Shown here in pieces: positions 48,594-56,619 of a stretch of 64,000 nucleotides of DNA. The notes below the pieces were generated by a model. It made no database searches. It was not told where the DNA came from and saw only the letters and a list, made by a program, of their open reading frames with translations. The DNA comes from Acidimicrobiia bacterium (GTDB lineage Bacteria; Actinomycetota; Acidimicrobiia; Acidimicrobiales; Poriferisodalaceae), in NCBI GenBank assembly GCA_022820925.1, contig JAJEEO010000007.1, positions 62,001-126,000 on the forward strand. The letters run 5' to 3'. A program made the translations under genes and the position numbers. The stretch's first letter is position 1. The number at the start of each line of letters is the position of its first letter.

Positions 48594-50214
48594 CGACTCA
48601 AGATTGTATGCATCACTAGGCACTCTAGGCGTCACCTATGGTGAACCTGTTCCCGTAACTCTCTCGCCGGAACTGATTCGTCTGTTATCGGAGCAATTGT
48701 ATCGATCTCCAAACAAGGCCATAGAGGAACTCGTAGTCAATGCTTACGACGCCGATGCGAGACAAGCGCGCGTGTATGTGCCGACCGACAACTCTATGCG
48801 CCAGATTTGTGTGGTATACGATAACGGTAGCGGCATGAGTTATGAGGGCATCGTTGATCTCTGGAAGGTTGGCAGGAGAAAGGAACGCACGGAGCCCTTG
48901 GTTGTTCATGCCAGCCGTAAGCAGATTGGCAAGTTTGGAATCGGTAAACTCGCTTCTTATGCAATCGCCAACCGCGTGACATACATAACACATTCCGAAG
49001 ACACGTTTCTGGGAGTGACGATTGACTTTGATGCATTCGGACCAAGGCCTGATGCGACAACTACAGAAGTTCGACTCGAGGTCCGTGCAATAGAAGACTA
49101 CGTGGACCTGTGGGGAGATGATGCGTTTCAAATGGCAGCTGAATCGGTCCAGCTATCTCAAAGATCACTTGGCACCGAAGATTCATGGACAATGGTAATT
49201 CTTGAAGACCTCAAGGAATCAGGTCGTCGACAATTCGGCAGGCTGCGGCACATCTTGAGCACAGCTATGCCACTCAATATCGAATTTGAGCTGTTTCTCA
49301 ATGGAGACGAAGTCCATAGCTCCAAGGCAGCCGGAGAATATGCCGTCGAATTCAATGTTTCGGATCTCCCAATACACCGGATCGAGGCCATCGAAGAGAA
49401 AACTGGAAGCGAATGGAGTGTTGATGACGACAGGCTTGTCAGTGACACATTTCCCAATGGAATCTCCGGCGAAGTCATTGTCACAGTGACGAGCTTGCTG
49501 GGCAAGAGCGCTGACTTGCTTCGTAGTGAGGGATTTTTTGTTAGAGTTAGGGAGCGGCTAGTCAACGAGGAGGATGCCCGCTTCGGGCTCAACGCACTAT
49601 CACATCAGACCTTTAATCGATTCAGAGCTGACGTACATGTCGACGACTTGGATGACTGGTTGACGGCCAATCGAGAATCGATTGGCTACACCACGGGTTA
49701 TCGACAGTTGCAGTCTGTGCTCCGAGAAATCTTCAATGAAGCGCGACAGCGGTATGAGGATTGGTTGAAGGCGCGAGAAGATCCAGGGAGGGCAATCGAG
49801 GAGGAGCGAAGTTGGGTAGCTCCTTCACTGGTTGAGCAGCCCATTGCGGATGCGTTGATTGATTACGAACACGATACCGTTGGCGCTCTCCCTGATGAGT
49901 CGTGGATGTACTTGGATGTAACTCCAGATACTGACTCAAGCGCAATGGTCAAGGAGCTATACGCAGAGGAACTGCCCAAGCGGCCGTATCGCTTCTTGTT
50001 GTCTGGACTTGGGAAATCACAGAGATTAGTACGCTTTGATCCTTCGATCTCAACATTCACAATAAACGAAGATCATGAGTTAGCACTCGCCTATGGCACG
50101 GACCCGGGAACACTACGGCTACTCCAGGACGTGGCGGCGGCAGAAGCGCTATTGGAAGTATATCTTCGCGAAGCAGGCGTACAAGCTGAAACTATCGGTG
50201 AAGTGCTTGAGTAG
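48583..50214 (+). CDS. GHKL (Hsp90/MutL/MORC-like) ATPase
   Basis: ATPase of 543 aa. The N-terminal Bergerat fold shows AIEELVVNAYDADA (Glu49, Asn53), VVYDNGSGMS (Asp80) and the lid motif GKFGIGKLAS (116-125), the three boxes of the family. Residues from about 200 to 400 form the transducer-like middle, and the C-terminal third is helical and acidic with no recognised family. Proteins like this accompany DNA methyltransferases and nucleases in bacterial restriction loci as relatives of MutL and eukaryotic MORC. The ATG at 48583 follows AAGGGA and overlaps the methyltransferase gene. It probably opens, clamps or loads the nuclease on DNA. Confidence 0.88.
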   Translation: MTDNDSRLYASLGTLGVTYGEPVPVTLSPELIRLLSEQLYRSPNKAIEELVVNAYDADARQARVYVPTDNSMRQICVVYDNGSGMSYEGIVDLWKVGRRKERTEPLVVHASRKQIGKFGIGKLASYAIANRVTYITHSEDTFLGVTIDFDAFGPRPDATTTEVRLEVRAIEDYVDLWGDDAFQMAAESVQLSQRSLGTEDSWTMVILEDLKESGRRQFGRLRHILSTAMPLNIEFELFLNGDEVHSSKAAGEYAVEFNVSDLPIHRIEAIEEKTGSEWSVDDDRLVSDTFPNGISGEVIVTVTSLLGKSADLLRSEGFFVRVRERLVNEEDARFGLNALSHQTFNRFRADVHVDDLDDWLTANRESIGYTTGYRQLQSVLREIFNEARQRYEDWLKAREDPGRAIEEERSWVAPSLVEQPIADALIDYEHDTVGALPDESWMYLDVTPDTDSSAMVKELYAEELPKRPYRFLLSGLGKSQRLVRFDPSISTFTINEDHELALAYGTDPGTLRLLQDVAAAEALLEVYLREAGVQAETIGEVLE

Positions 50215-50235
50215 AGAGACCGTCTGCTTCGCGGA

Positions 50236-51084
50236 TTGACCAACGCTCAGATGTTCTCGCCAGTTGAGTTGGCTCGCTACGTTCGAGACAGTAAAGCAAG
50301 CTGGATTGACTTGGAGATTGCGGTTGTCGCGGGTGCACGCGCGTTGGGCTTCGTGGCCATGCATGTAGGAGGAAACGGCAAGCCTGACGGCCTTGCGCGC
50401 TTTGTCGACTACTCGATCGGTGAAAGGACGATAACACTGGAAGCCAAGTCATCTGAATCCGTACCCGCTGCAAAAGACATCGACTTTGCAGCGTTGTCTG
50501 TTCATGTAGCGGATGCCAATGCTTCGGGTTGTCTACTTGTAGCGCCAGACTACGCGGGAGATGATGAAGGCAATTCCGCTTCATCGGCACGAGAATTGAA
50601 GATCTCATGTTGGACAGTTGAACAGTTTGCATCAGTCGTAGAGAGTGTCGAGTCGCGACACCTGACGGCACGGCAAGTGCTAGACATAGTGCACTCTTGT
50701 TTTGCGCCGGCTGATGTAGCAGATGCCGTTGAGGACCTGCTCGGTGAGCCTCGGTGGGCGTCAACCGAACTTTACTCGGCGATCCTTGACGCCATTGACA
50801 GTGTTTCAGATGTGCTGTCTGACTCGGTTCGGGATATTTCGATGATCTCGACTCCAATCGCGACTCGTCCCGAGTTCAAGGGTATTCAGATTAAGGATTT
50901 GCGATTGGCCGTTTCGCGACTTGCGTCGGCGAGCAAAGGCGGCATGGCGTTGAAAGACAACAGCATCTTCCTGAATGTCGATCACGATGAGTTAGTTCGG
51001 CGTGTCGGCCATTTGGCTCAGCGAAGTGCTCCAGCACGCCGACGCAGCTCCTTTAGAGAGTCCGCAGACGACGACGGCATGTAA
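50236..51084 (+). CDS. PD-(D/E)xK restriction-endonuclease-like protein
   Basis: Protein of 282 aa. The N-terminal half reads LEIAVVAGARALGFVAMHVGGNGKPDGLARFV, then GERTITLEAKSSES. It holds Glu27, Asp51 (in PDG) and Glu69-x-Lys71, the classical nuclease triad of Mrr-like restriction enzymes. The C-terminal half (LYSAILDAIDSVSDVLSDSVRDISMIS, then IKDLRLAVSRLA) is helical and may recognise or oligomerise. TTG at 50236 is chosen, with ATG 50251 as alternative. It follows the ATPase by 21 nt in the same direction, the third member of a probable methyltransferase-ATPase-nuclease operon. Confidence 0.82.
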   Translation: MTNAQMFSPVELARYVRDSKASWIDLEIAVVAGARALGFVAMHVGGNGKPDGLARFVDYSIGERTITLEAKSSESVPAAKDIDFAALSVHVADANASGCLLVAPDYAGDDEGNSASSARELKISCWTVEQFASVVESVESRHLTARQVLDIVHSCFAPADVADAVEDLLGEPRWASTELYSAILDAIDSVSDVLSDSVRDISMISTPIATRPEFKGIQIKDLRLAVSRLASASKGGMALKDNSIFLNVDHDELVRRVGHLAQRSAPARRRSSFRESADDDGM

Positions 51085-51142
51085 TTGGGAATCTGTCGCG
51101 GATGGTCGACGGTCGCCACCTAGGCCTGAAACTGACGGAGGA

Positions 51143-51960
51143 TGTTGACAGTCTCAGTTTCTCGTGAGAGTAAGTCCTGATGGACGATCGAGAACAGCAG
51201 CGCAAGATTCGGCATCTCCTGGCGGTGCTTCGTCACGCCGAGTAGGTCTCAGAGAACTCCGTGGCGACGTGCCGCTACTACGGGATCAGCCGGACGGTGT
51301 TCTACAAGTGGAAGAACCGGTTCGACGATCTGGGAGCTGTGGGACTGTGAGACCGCAACTCGCGGCCCAATCACAGCCCCACCGCTACCAAGGGCGAGGC
51401 GGTGGAGCGGATCGTGGGTCTGCGCCAGGACTACCGCTTCGGCCCCGCGCGCATCGCGATGTACGTCAAGCACTACCACGACGTCGAGATCTCCTCGTCT
51501 GGGGTGTGGAGGGTCGGCCACTGGCTGGGCCTCGGCCGGTTGCAGGCGAATCAGTGCTACGAGCGCCGCATCCCGCGCCCGAAGCGCTACGAGAAACAGC
51601 GCTCGGGCCATCGGGTGCAGATTGATGTGAAGCTCCGTCGCCCCGGCAGTCGGCGTGACGACCAAGAGGCATTGCCAGTTCACCGCCACAGAGGGCTGCA
51701 CCCGGCTGCGCGTGCCGCGCATCTACCCCAAAGTCGACGCTTCGGCGATGGGGGTTTTGCAGATGCCGACTGCGTCTATGGGCCTGACCTCGACGACGTA
51801 GCCGTCGATCAGTTGTTCAGCAAGGCCCGTAGTCCTAGTGGACGCCCGGGCGAGCCAAACCGTCATGCCCTGCCTGAGCGTCATGGCCTTGAAGACACAA
51901 CGACCCACGCAGGTGCGAGACCCTGGCAGGCACCGCCAACTGAGAAACAGACTCCATTAG
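51143..51960. mobile_element. remnant of an IS481-type insertion sequence
   Basis: Roughly 800-bp segment that contains a decayed transposase and is bounded by imperfect inverted ends: left TTGACAGTCTCAGTTTCTCG (51145-51164), right (read on the minus strand from 51957) TGGAGTCTGTTTCTCAGTTG. Both ends share AGTCT and GTTTCTC in the same order. The distal catalytic half of the transposase is missing, so the copy is dead. It separates the methyltransferase/ATPase/nuclease operon from the reverse transcriptase gene. The ends are my estimate; no target-site duplication could be fixed. Confidence 0.62.
51180..51790 (+). pseudogene. IS481-family transposase, nonsense-mutated and truncated
   Basis: One frame from ATG 51180 reads an IS481 helix-turn-helix (DDREQQRKIRHLLAVLRHAE, CRYYGISRTVFYKWKNRFDD, SRPNHSPTATKGEAVERIVG, DYRFGPARIAMYVKHYHDV) up to RSGHRVQIDVKL. 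It is broken by TAG (51243-51245) and TGA (51348-51350), both at positions where homologues have Gln- or Arg-like residues. After 51640 the recognisable sequence CQFTATEGCTRLRVPRIYPK continues in another frame. The DDE region with its second Asp and the Glu is absent. The stretch 51745-51935 has no coding sequence I recognise. Confidence 0.82.
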
Positions 51961-51976
51961 GTTCTACGCTAGGGCG

Positions 51977-53503
51977 ATGCGCCGAGTCAACCGAGAGATC
52001 ATCGAGTCACTGGATCTCAGAGCCGCGGCCCAATTCGAACTAAACGGAGTCCGAGATCACGTTCCTCCGGAGCCTTGGCAGGCTGCATTGACCGGCAAGG
52101 CCGATGAGTTGTCGGAATGGATTTCCGGTGAACTGGCATCAGGATTTGAGACATCGCCAACTACTCTGGTGCACGCTCTGAAGCCTGGTCGAGGCACACG
52201 GCCTATTCCGACCCTGGGTATTCGAGAGCGCGTCGTTTACCGGGCCCTAGTTTCGAAGATTCTTGGGAGTGACTGTCGAACCGGGCGAGGACCAGAACAA
52301 CACCGAGAGTTTGTCTTGGGTCCAATAGCGCATTTATACGAATCAGGCTCCCCGATGGATGCCTGCGTTCAAGATGACATCTACATTGTCGAAGCTGATA
52401 TCGCCAACTTCTATCAGTACATTGACCACGGTATGCTGCGGGTAGAGTTGCAGTTGCGAACATCCAAGGTCGACTTGATTGATGTCCTCATCGAATTTCT
52501 GAGCGGAATCGAAGGCCGTAGATTCGGATTGCCTCAGATGCTAGAACCTTCGGATTGGCTTAGTGAAGTATATATCGAAATGGTCGAGCGTACTCTCGCC
52601 CGCGAAGGCTGGGCAGTGTGGCGCTACAACGATGATTTCAAAATTGTGTGCTGTGGATATAGTCAAACGCTTGATGCGATTGAATCGCTTAGTGCTGCGG
52701 CCAACAGCGTCGGATTAACGCTTGCAGAGTCCAAGCTCATGACTTCGAAGCTCGACACCTATATCGACAATAATCTAGCAGGCGAACTCGAATTGCTACT
52801 CGAGGACATCGACTTCGATGATATTGAACTTACAGCAAGCAGTTACGGCGATGACCCTGATATCATGGATTTTGGGTACTTGACAGAACTCGACGATGTC
52901 GAAGCCCTCGAGTTCCTGGAGAGTGACGAGTCGTCGGATCATCTCAAGACTGCTTCAATAGAGAAGATTCAGATGCTAGGGCGCGCCATTGATTCCCACC
53001 GCTGCAATGAAGACGAGCTGCTACTAGACCATGTCGTGGACCTCATGAAGTATCTACCGACTCTGACTCCCAAACTGTCGGAGTACTTGATTTCGATTGC
53101 TGAAGCGGACCTAGGTCCAACCGATGCTGTAGCGAGTACTGTAAACGAAGTTGTCGCGCAAGTCCATCTGAGTGAGTGGCAGGCAGTTTGGATGGCGTAT
53201 GTCGCCCGGAAACTCGACCTCTTGGAACACAATGCGTCGCTCCTTGAATGGGTCCGTGGGCAGCGATTGAGAGCTGATAGAAGACTGTTAGCGGCAGAAT
53301 GCACACTGGCTCTTTGCGAGGTGGGCGAATTGAAGTTTTCGGAAGTAAGTAGGGCCCTACTAATCCAGCCCGTCGCCTTGGCACCATGGTATCTGCTGAG
53401 CCTCGGCTACTTGGCGGCAAAAGGTAATCACGATCATGCAAAGCGTGCGCGTGCAATTCGAAACTCATCGCCTCTGAACCGAATGCTCATACGGCTTCCT
53501 TAG
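51977..53503 (+). CDS. stand-alone reverse transcriptase (defence-type)
   Basis: Protein of 508 aa with a reverse transcriptase domain in the first 260 residues: entry motif GRGTRPIPTLGIRERVVYRA (71-90), motif A IVEADIANFYQYIDH (Asp141), motif B GLPQMLEPSDWLSEVY (184-199), motif C WRYNDDFKIVC (Tyr217, Asp219, Asp220) and a D-like region SVGLTLAESKLMTSK. There is no maturase, endonuclease or RNase H domain, so it is not a group II intron or retroelement enzyme. The C-terminal half starts with a very acidic stretch (271-320) and ends in helices, as in Abi/DRT-type anti-phage reverse transcriptases. It starts 17 nt after the IS remnant and is followed by the HEPN gene at 16 nt. Confidence 0.86.
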   Translation: MRRVNREIIESLDLRAAAQFELNGVRDHVPPEPWQAALTGKADELSEWISGELASGFETSPTTLVHALKPGRGTRPIPTLGIRERVVYRALVSKILGSDCRTGRGPEQHREFVLGPIAHLYESGSPMDACVQDDIYIVEADIANFYQYIDHGMLRVELQLRTSKVDLIDVLIEFLSGIEGRRFGLPQMLEPSDWLSEVYIEMVERTLAREGWAVWRYNDDFKIVCCGYSQTLDAIESLSAAANSVGLTLAESKLMTSKLDTYIDNNLAGELELLLEDIDFDDIELTASSYGDDPDIMDFGYLTELDDVEALEFLESDESSDHLKTASIEKIQMLGRAIDSHRCNEDELLLDHVVDLMKYLPTLTPKLSEYLISIAEADLGPTDAVASTVNEVVAQVHLSEWQAVWMAYVARKLDLLEHNASLLEWVRGQRLRADRRLLAAECTLALCEVGELKFSEVSRALLIQPVALAPWYLLSLGYLAAKGNHDHAKRARAIRNSSPLNRMLIRLP

Positions 53504-53519
53504 CGAGACGCTGAGTGTG

Positions 53520-54089
53520 ATGCGCCAAGCACATTCCGAAACAGCGCTAGTGCTATTGCAAACGGAGTGGCGTGAATACACTGAGTACCGAGAGAAGCCC
53601 GCTACTGAGTTTCGCATTATCGTTGGTATGCACGGCGCAGTTGATGCGGGCAAGATTAGGCGGCAATCTGCTGTCGTGCGTATGGTAAGTGTGGTGGAGG
53701 CATTTGTCGACGGACTGAATCGTGACTATTTGGTGGATGCCATCGCTCGGGTAGGGGAAAAGGAATCGGTTCTCATAAGTCAGTTGATGGTTGCTCACTC
53801 AGTAAATTGGGAAACGCGGCGTAGCACTCTGGAGCTCTTCTACTCAGTGGAATTCGGCGATGCTCCGGCGTGGGGCCGATTGCTGGGCGCCATTGAAGCC
53901 CGGAATACTATTGTCCATGGTTTAGGTGACGTCGCGAGTTCCGGCGGTAATTTCCGAAGACTACAGGGGCGACTAGAGCAGGTGGGTATCGCGATTGCAG
54001 GCGGAGCGCTGATAATCGGCGATGATGAGTTGGAGCGTGTCTATCGCGCGTGTGTCGAGTTTGTGCGTTGGACAGATGAGTCTATTTGA
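53520..54089 (+). CDS. HEPN-domain protein (putative RNase), partner of the reverse transcriptase
   Basis: Protein of 189 aa, all helical by inspection. The segment LLGAIEARNTIVHGLGDV contains R128-N-x3-H133, the Rx4-6H motif of catalytic HEPN ribonucleases, with the usual Asn or polar residue after Arg. RQSAVVRMVSVVEAFVDGLNRDYL supplies a preceding helix pair like that in RiboL-PSP-HEPN proteins. It sits 16 nt after the reverse transcriptase gene in the same direction, so the two form an operon. A likely role is an abortive-infection effector that cuts RNA, or a component controlled by the reverse transcriptase. An ATG at 53520 is preceded by an in-frame GTG at 53517. Confidence 0.8.
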   Translation: MRQAHSETALVLLQTEWREYTEYREKPATEFRIIVGMHGAVDAGKIRRQSAVVRMVSVVEAFVDGLNRDYLVDAIARVGEKESVLISQLMVAHSVNWETRRSTLELFYSVEFGDAPAWGRLLGAIEARNTIVHGLGDVASSGGNFRRLQGRLEQVGIAIAGGALIIGDDELERVYRACVEFVRWTDESI

Positions 54090-54235
54090 TGGGATGTTAT
54101 TGGGGAACCTTGGATTCGGGGGGCGTAGATCAGCCGCTTGGCGGCGTAATAGGATGCAAGTCGAACCTCGGGCTGTGGATTGTTGCGGGACTGTTCGTGT
54201 CAGGTTCTACTTGAGATGGAGTCAGGGAAGCCAGA

Positions 54236-55000
54236 ATGGGACGAGTGATTGATTTGTCGGTCGAGGCGATCGGCGACGTTGACACGGTGTGGAGGGCGGT
54301 GGCGACTGGGCCGGGGATCTCGGCGTGGTATGTGCCTCACACCGTTGAGGAACGCGCTGGGGGAGTGGGCACGGCGTCGTTCGGCCCCGAGCCGGAGATG
54401 CAGATCGAAGGCCGGATCGCCGTCTGGGAGCCGCCGCGTCGGCTGGTGTTCGACGGAGGTGAGGGCGTCGACGGGCTGTCGTTCGAGTGGATCGTCGAAC
54501 CGCATGACGACAACACCTGCACCGTGCGGCTGCACAACGCCGGCTTCGGTGACGACGACCCGCAGTACGACGCCATGGTGGACGGCTGGAAGCTGTTCAT
54601 GTCCAACCTGCAGCTGCACCTCGAGCACTTCGCCGGCCAGACCGCCACCTCCGCGCTTCCGATGGTGATGTGGCCGGTCACGCCCGAACAGGGCTGGGAG
54701 ATCCTCGCCGGCGGGCTCGGCATCAGCCAGATGCCCAGCGTCGGCGAGCGGCTCGACGTGGCAGCCGACGACGACACGAAGATGGGCGGCACGGTCGTCG
54801 GCACCGGGCCACGCCGCATCAGCCTGCTGCTTGACACCCCCGCACCGGGCACCGGGTTCCTGACGTCCGAGGACGGGGGCGGGTTCACGATGGTCTCGGT
54901 GTGGCTGTACCTCTACGGCCCCGAGGGCGCAGCCGCCGCCGAGCGCGACGACGCCCGCTGGCGCGCCTGGCTGGACAGCCACGCCCCGGCGGTCGACTGA
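54236..55000 (+). CDS. SRPBCC/AHSA1-family protein
   Basis: START/Bet v1-like ligand-binding protein of 254 aa. The N-terminal VIDLSVEAIGDVDTVWRAVATGPGISAWYVPHTVEER and PEPEMQIEGRIAVWEPPRRLVF are the AHSA1 pattern, with a second, shorter half (PMVMWPVTPEQGWEILAGGLG) that may be another copy or a domain of unknown role. Such proteins bind hydrophobic ligands or act in stress responses and degradation. The GC content and codon use return here to the host-like type, 146 nt after the HEPN gene, so I place the right edge of the island just ahead of it. Confidence 0.82.
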   Translation: MGRVIDLSVEAIGDVDTVWRAVATGPGISAWYVPHTVEERAGGVGTASFGPEPEMQIEGRIAVWEPPRRLVFDGGEGVDGLSFEWIVEPHDDNTCTVRLHNAGFGDDDPQYDAMVDGWKLFMSNLQLHLEHFAGQTATSALPMVMWPVTPEQGWEILAGGLGISQMPSVGERLDVAADDDTKMGGTVVGTGPRRISLLLDTPAPGTGFLTSEDGGGFTMVSVWLYLYGPEGAAAAERDDARWRAWLDSHAPAVD

Positions 55001-55044
55001 CGTCTCGACTGTCTCCCGCGGCCCCGAATCAGGGCCGCGACAAC

Positions 55045-55437
55045 TCAGTCGGGGTACACCTGCGTGCGGCGGCGCTTCAGCATTCGGTCCTGCACACGCC
55101 AGCCATCGGGCGTCTTCACCACCAGGTCGTGATACGAGGCGGTGCCGACCTTGCCGCCGCCGAGCAGCGCCAGGATGCGGAACTTCAGCTCCACGCCGTC
55201 CGCCGTCTCGTTCACGTAGATGTTGGTCATGGTGTGCGTGCGCGGATGCTCGGCCTCATCGGCCATGAAGTCGCGGATCGCGGTCAAGCCCTCCAGCCGT
55301 GGCGCGCCCAGATCGGTCAGGTCGAACACCGCATCGTCGGTGAAGATCGTGCCCAGCCGGTCCCAATCGCGGTCGTCGATGATGTCGCCGTAGCGGCCCG
55401 GCAGCTCGTGCAGTTCCAGACGGTCAGCTATGTCCAT
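55045..55437 (-). CDS. SnoaL/NTF2-like protein
   Basis: NTF2-fold protein of 130 aa: ADRLELHELPGRYGDIIDDRDWDRLGTIFTDDAVFDLTDLG is the SnoaL_4 start, with conserved Tyr, Asp and His positions in a pocket (HTMTNIYVNE, TASYHDLVVKTPDGWRVQDRML). Members act as ring-modifying enzymes, dehydratases or simply binding proteins. Single gene, convergent with the SRPBCC gene; upstream is the LLM oxidoreductase, also on the minus strand. Substrate unknown. Confidence 0.85.
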   Translation of the reverse strand: MDIADRLELHELPGRYGDIIDDRDWDRLGTIFTDDAVFDLTDLGAPRLEGLTAIRDFMADEAEHPRTHTMTNIYVNETADGVELKFRILALLGGGKVGTASYHDLVVKTPDGWRVQDRMLKRRRTQVYPD

Positions 55438-55513
55438 GCCGGGACCCTAGGTCACTCGACGCATGCGTTCCCCGGCGAATCCGGCCTGAGGCTGCGATTG
55501 CCGAACTGGACCG

Positions 55514-56572
55514 TCAGCGCGAGAGGTTGGCGCGCACCCTCGGAATCACATCGCGGGCCATGCGCTCCAGCGAGGCGTTCATCACCGACGGCGGGAGGCC
55601 GGGCGGGCCGCCCCAGGTGACGAGGTCGGTGACGTCGTGGTCGCGGATCATGGCGGTGAGCTCGGCGACGCAATGGTCGGCGTCGCCGACCGTCCACACC
55701 AGCGGGTTTAGCGGATCGGGCTGGCGCGGACCGCTGCGGGCCGCACGCTCGCGGGCCGTCTGCTTGTGGTCGGCGCTGGCCTTGATGATGCCGATATAGA
55801 CATCGCGGCGATACTTCTCCGCCGCGGCCACTACCTCCCAGACGGGATCATCGGCCGGGTCCAATCCGTCGGTCACATACACGCCGCGGATAATCCCCAC
55901 CCGCTTGTCACCGGGGTCCCGTCCGTCGGTCGCTAGGGCTTCCTTCCACGGATCCAGCACGGCAGCCTTCGGCCCTTGGGGCAGCAGGTTGGTGTCAAAC
56001 CGGGCCGCCCGCAGCGCACCAGCGCGGCTCGTGGCCGCCACCCACAGCGGCGGCCCACCGGGCTGCACCGGGTCGGGCGTGACCCGCAGGTCGCGGTAGG
56101 TGTACCGCTTGCCCTCGTAGCTGAACGGCTCGCCCGACCACGCCAGCCGCACGATCTCGATGGCCTCCTCGGTCAGCGACACCCGCCGGCTGAGCGGCAG
56201 CCCGAATCCGGCGAACTCATGCGCGGCATAGCCCATGCCGACGCCCAGCTCCATGCGGCCATCGGAGATGTTGTCGAGCACGGCGAGATCCTCGGCCAGC
56301 CGCACCGGGTCGCGGAACGGCATCAGGCAGATGTCGGTGGAGAACCGGATGCTTCTGGTGAGCGCCGCTGCCGCACCCGCCACCGGCACGAAGTTGGGCA
56401 GGTAGCCATCGGCCATGAAGTGGTGCTCGGTGAACCAGCACAGCTCCATGCCGAGCTGCTCGGCCAGCACCACCTGCTCGAACGTCTCGGCGTACACCTG
56501 CGGCATCGTCACGTCGCTGCCCGGCGGGCAGCGGAAGTCGTGCACGATCCCGAACCTGAGCGATTGCGCCAT
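55514..56572 (-). CDS. LLM-class flavin-dependent oxidoreductase
   Basis: Luciferase-like monooxygenase of 352 aa. It begins RFGIVHDFRCPPGSDVTMPQVY and has VVLAEQLGMELCWFTEHHF, IRFSTDICLMPFRDPVRLAEDLAVLDNISDGRMELGVGMGY, the alkanal monooxygenase-type barrel with its FMN-binding strands. It is not closely similar to the other LLM protein of the window (about 22 kb), which is of the F420 type. A MttB-family gene ends 47 nt upstream on the same strand, so the two may be co-transcribed. The flavin could come from a reductase elsewhere. Confidence 0.9.
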   Translation of the reverse strand: MAQSLRFGIVHDFRCPPGSDVTMPQVYAETFEQVVLAEQLGMELCWFTEHHFMADGYLPNFVPVAGAAAALTRSIRFSTDICLMPFRDPVRLAEDLAVLDNISDGRMELGVGMGYAAHEFAGFGLPLSRRVSLTEEAIEIVRLAWSGEPFSYEGKRYTYRDLRVTPDPVQPGGPPLWVAATSRAGALRAARFDTNLLPQGPKAAVLDPWKEALATDGRDPGDKRVGIIRGVYVTDGLDPADDPVWEVVAAAEKYRRDVYIGIIKASADHKQTARERAARSGPRQPDPLNPLVWTVGDADHCVAELTAMIRDHDVTDLVTWGGPPGLPPSVMNASLERMARDVIPRVRANLSR

Positions 56573-56619
56573 GCGGCGAAGCTAGTTGGACAGCCCCAGC
56601 CCGGCCCGGGTCGCTCCGC

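Noticed and set aside
51723..51908. Minus-strand frame of 61 codons inside the IS remnant
   Set aside because: No recognised family and no start signal; likely chance in decayed DNA.
51977..53503. Group II intron maturase or retron reverse transcriptase
   Set aside because: No maturase or endonuclease domain, no intron RNA ends and no msr/msd-like inverted repeats found near the gene.
54110..54200. tRNA-like or attachment-site-like stretch (GGTTCGACT on the minus strand) at the right edge of the island
   Set aside because: The bases around the loop do not pair as a T-arm and no acceptor stem can be drawn.
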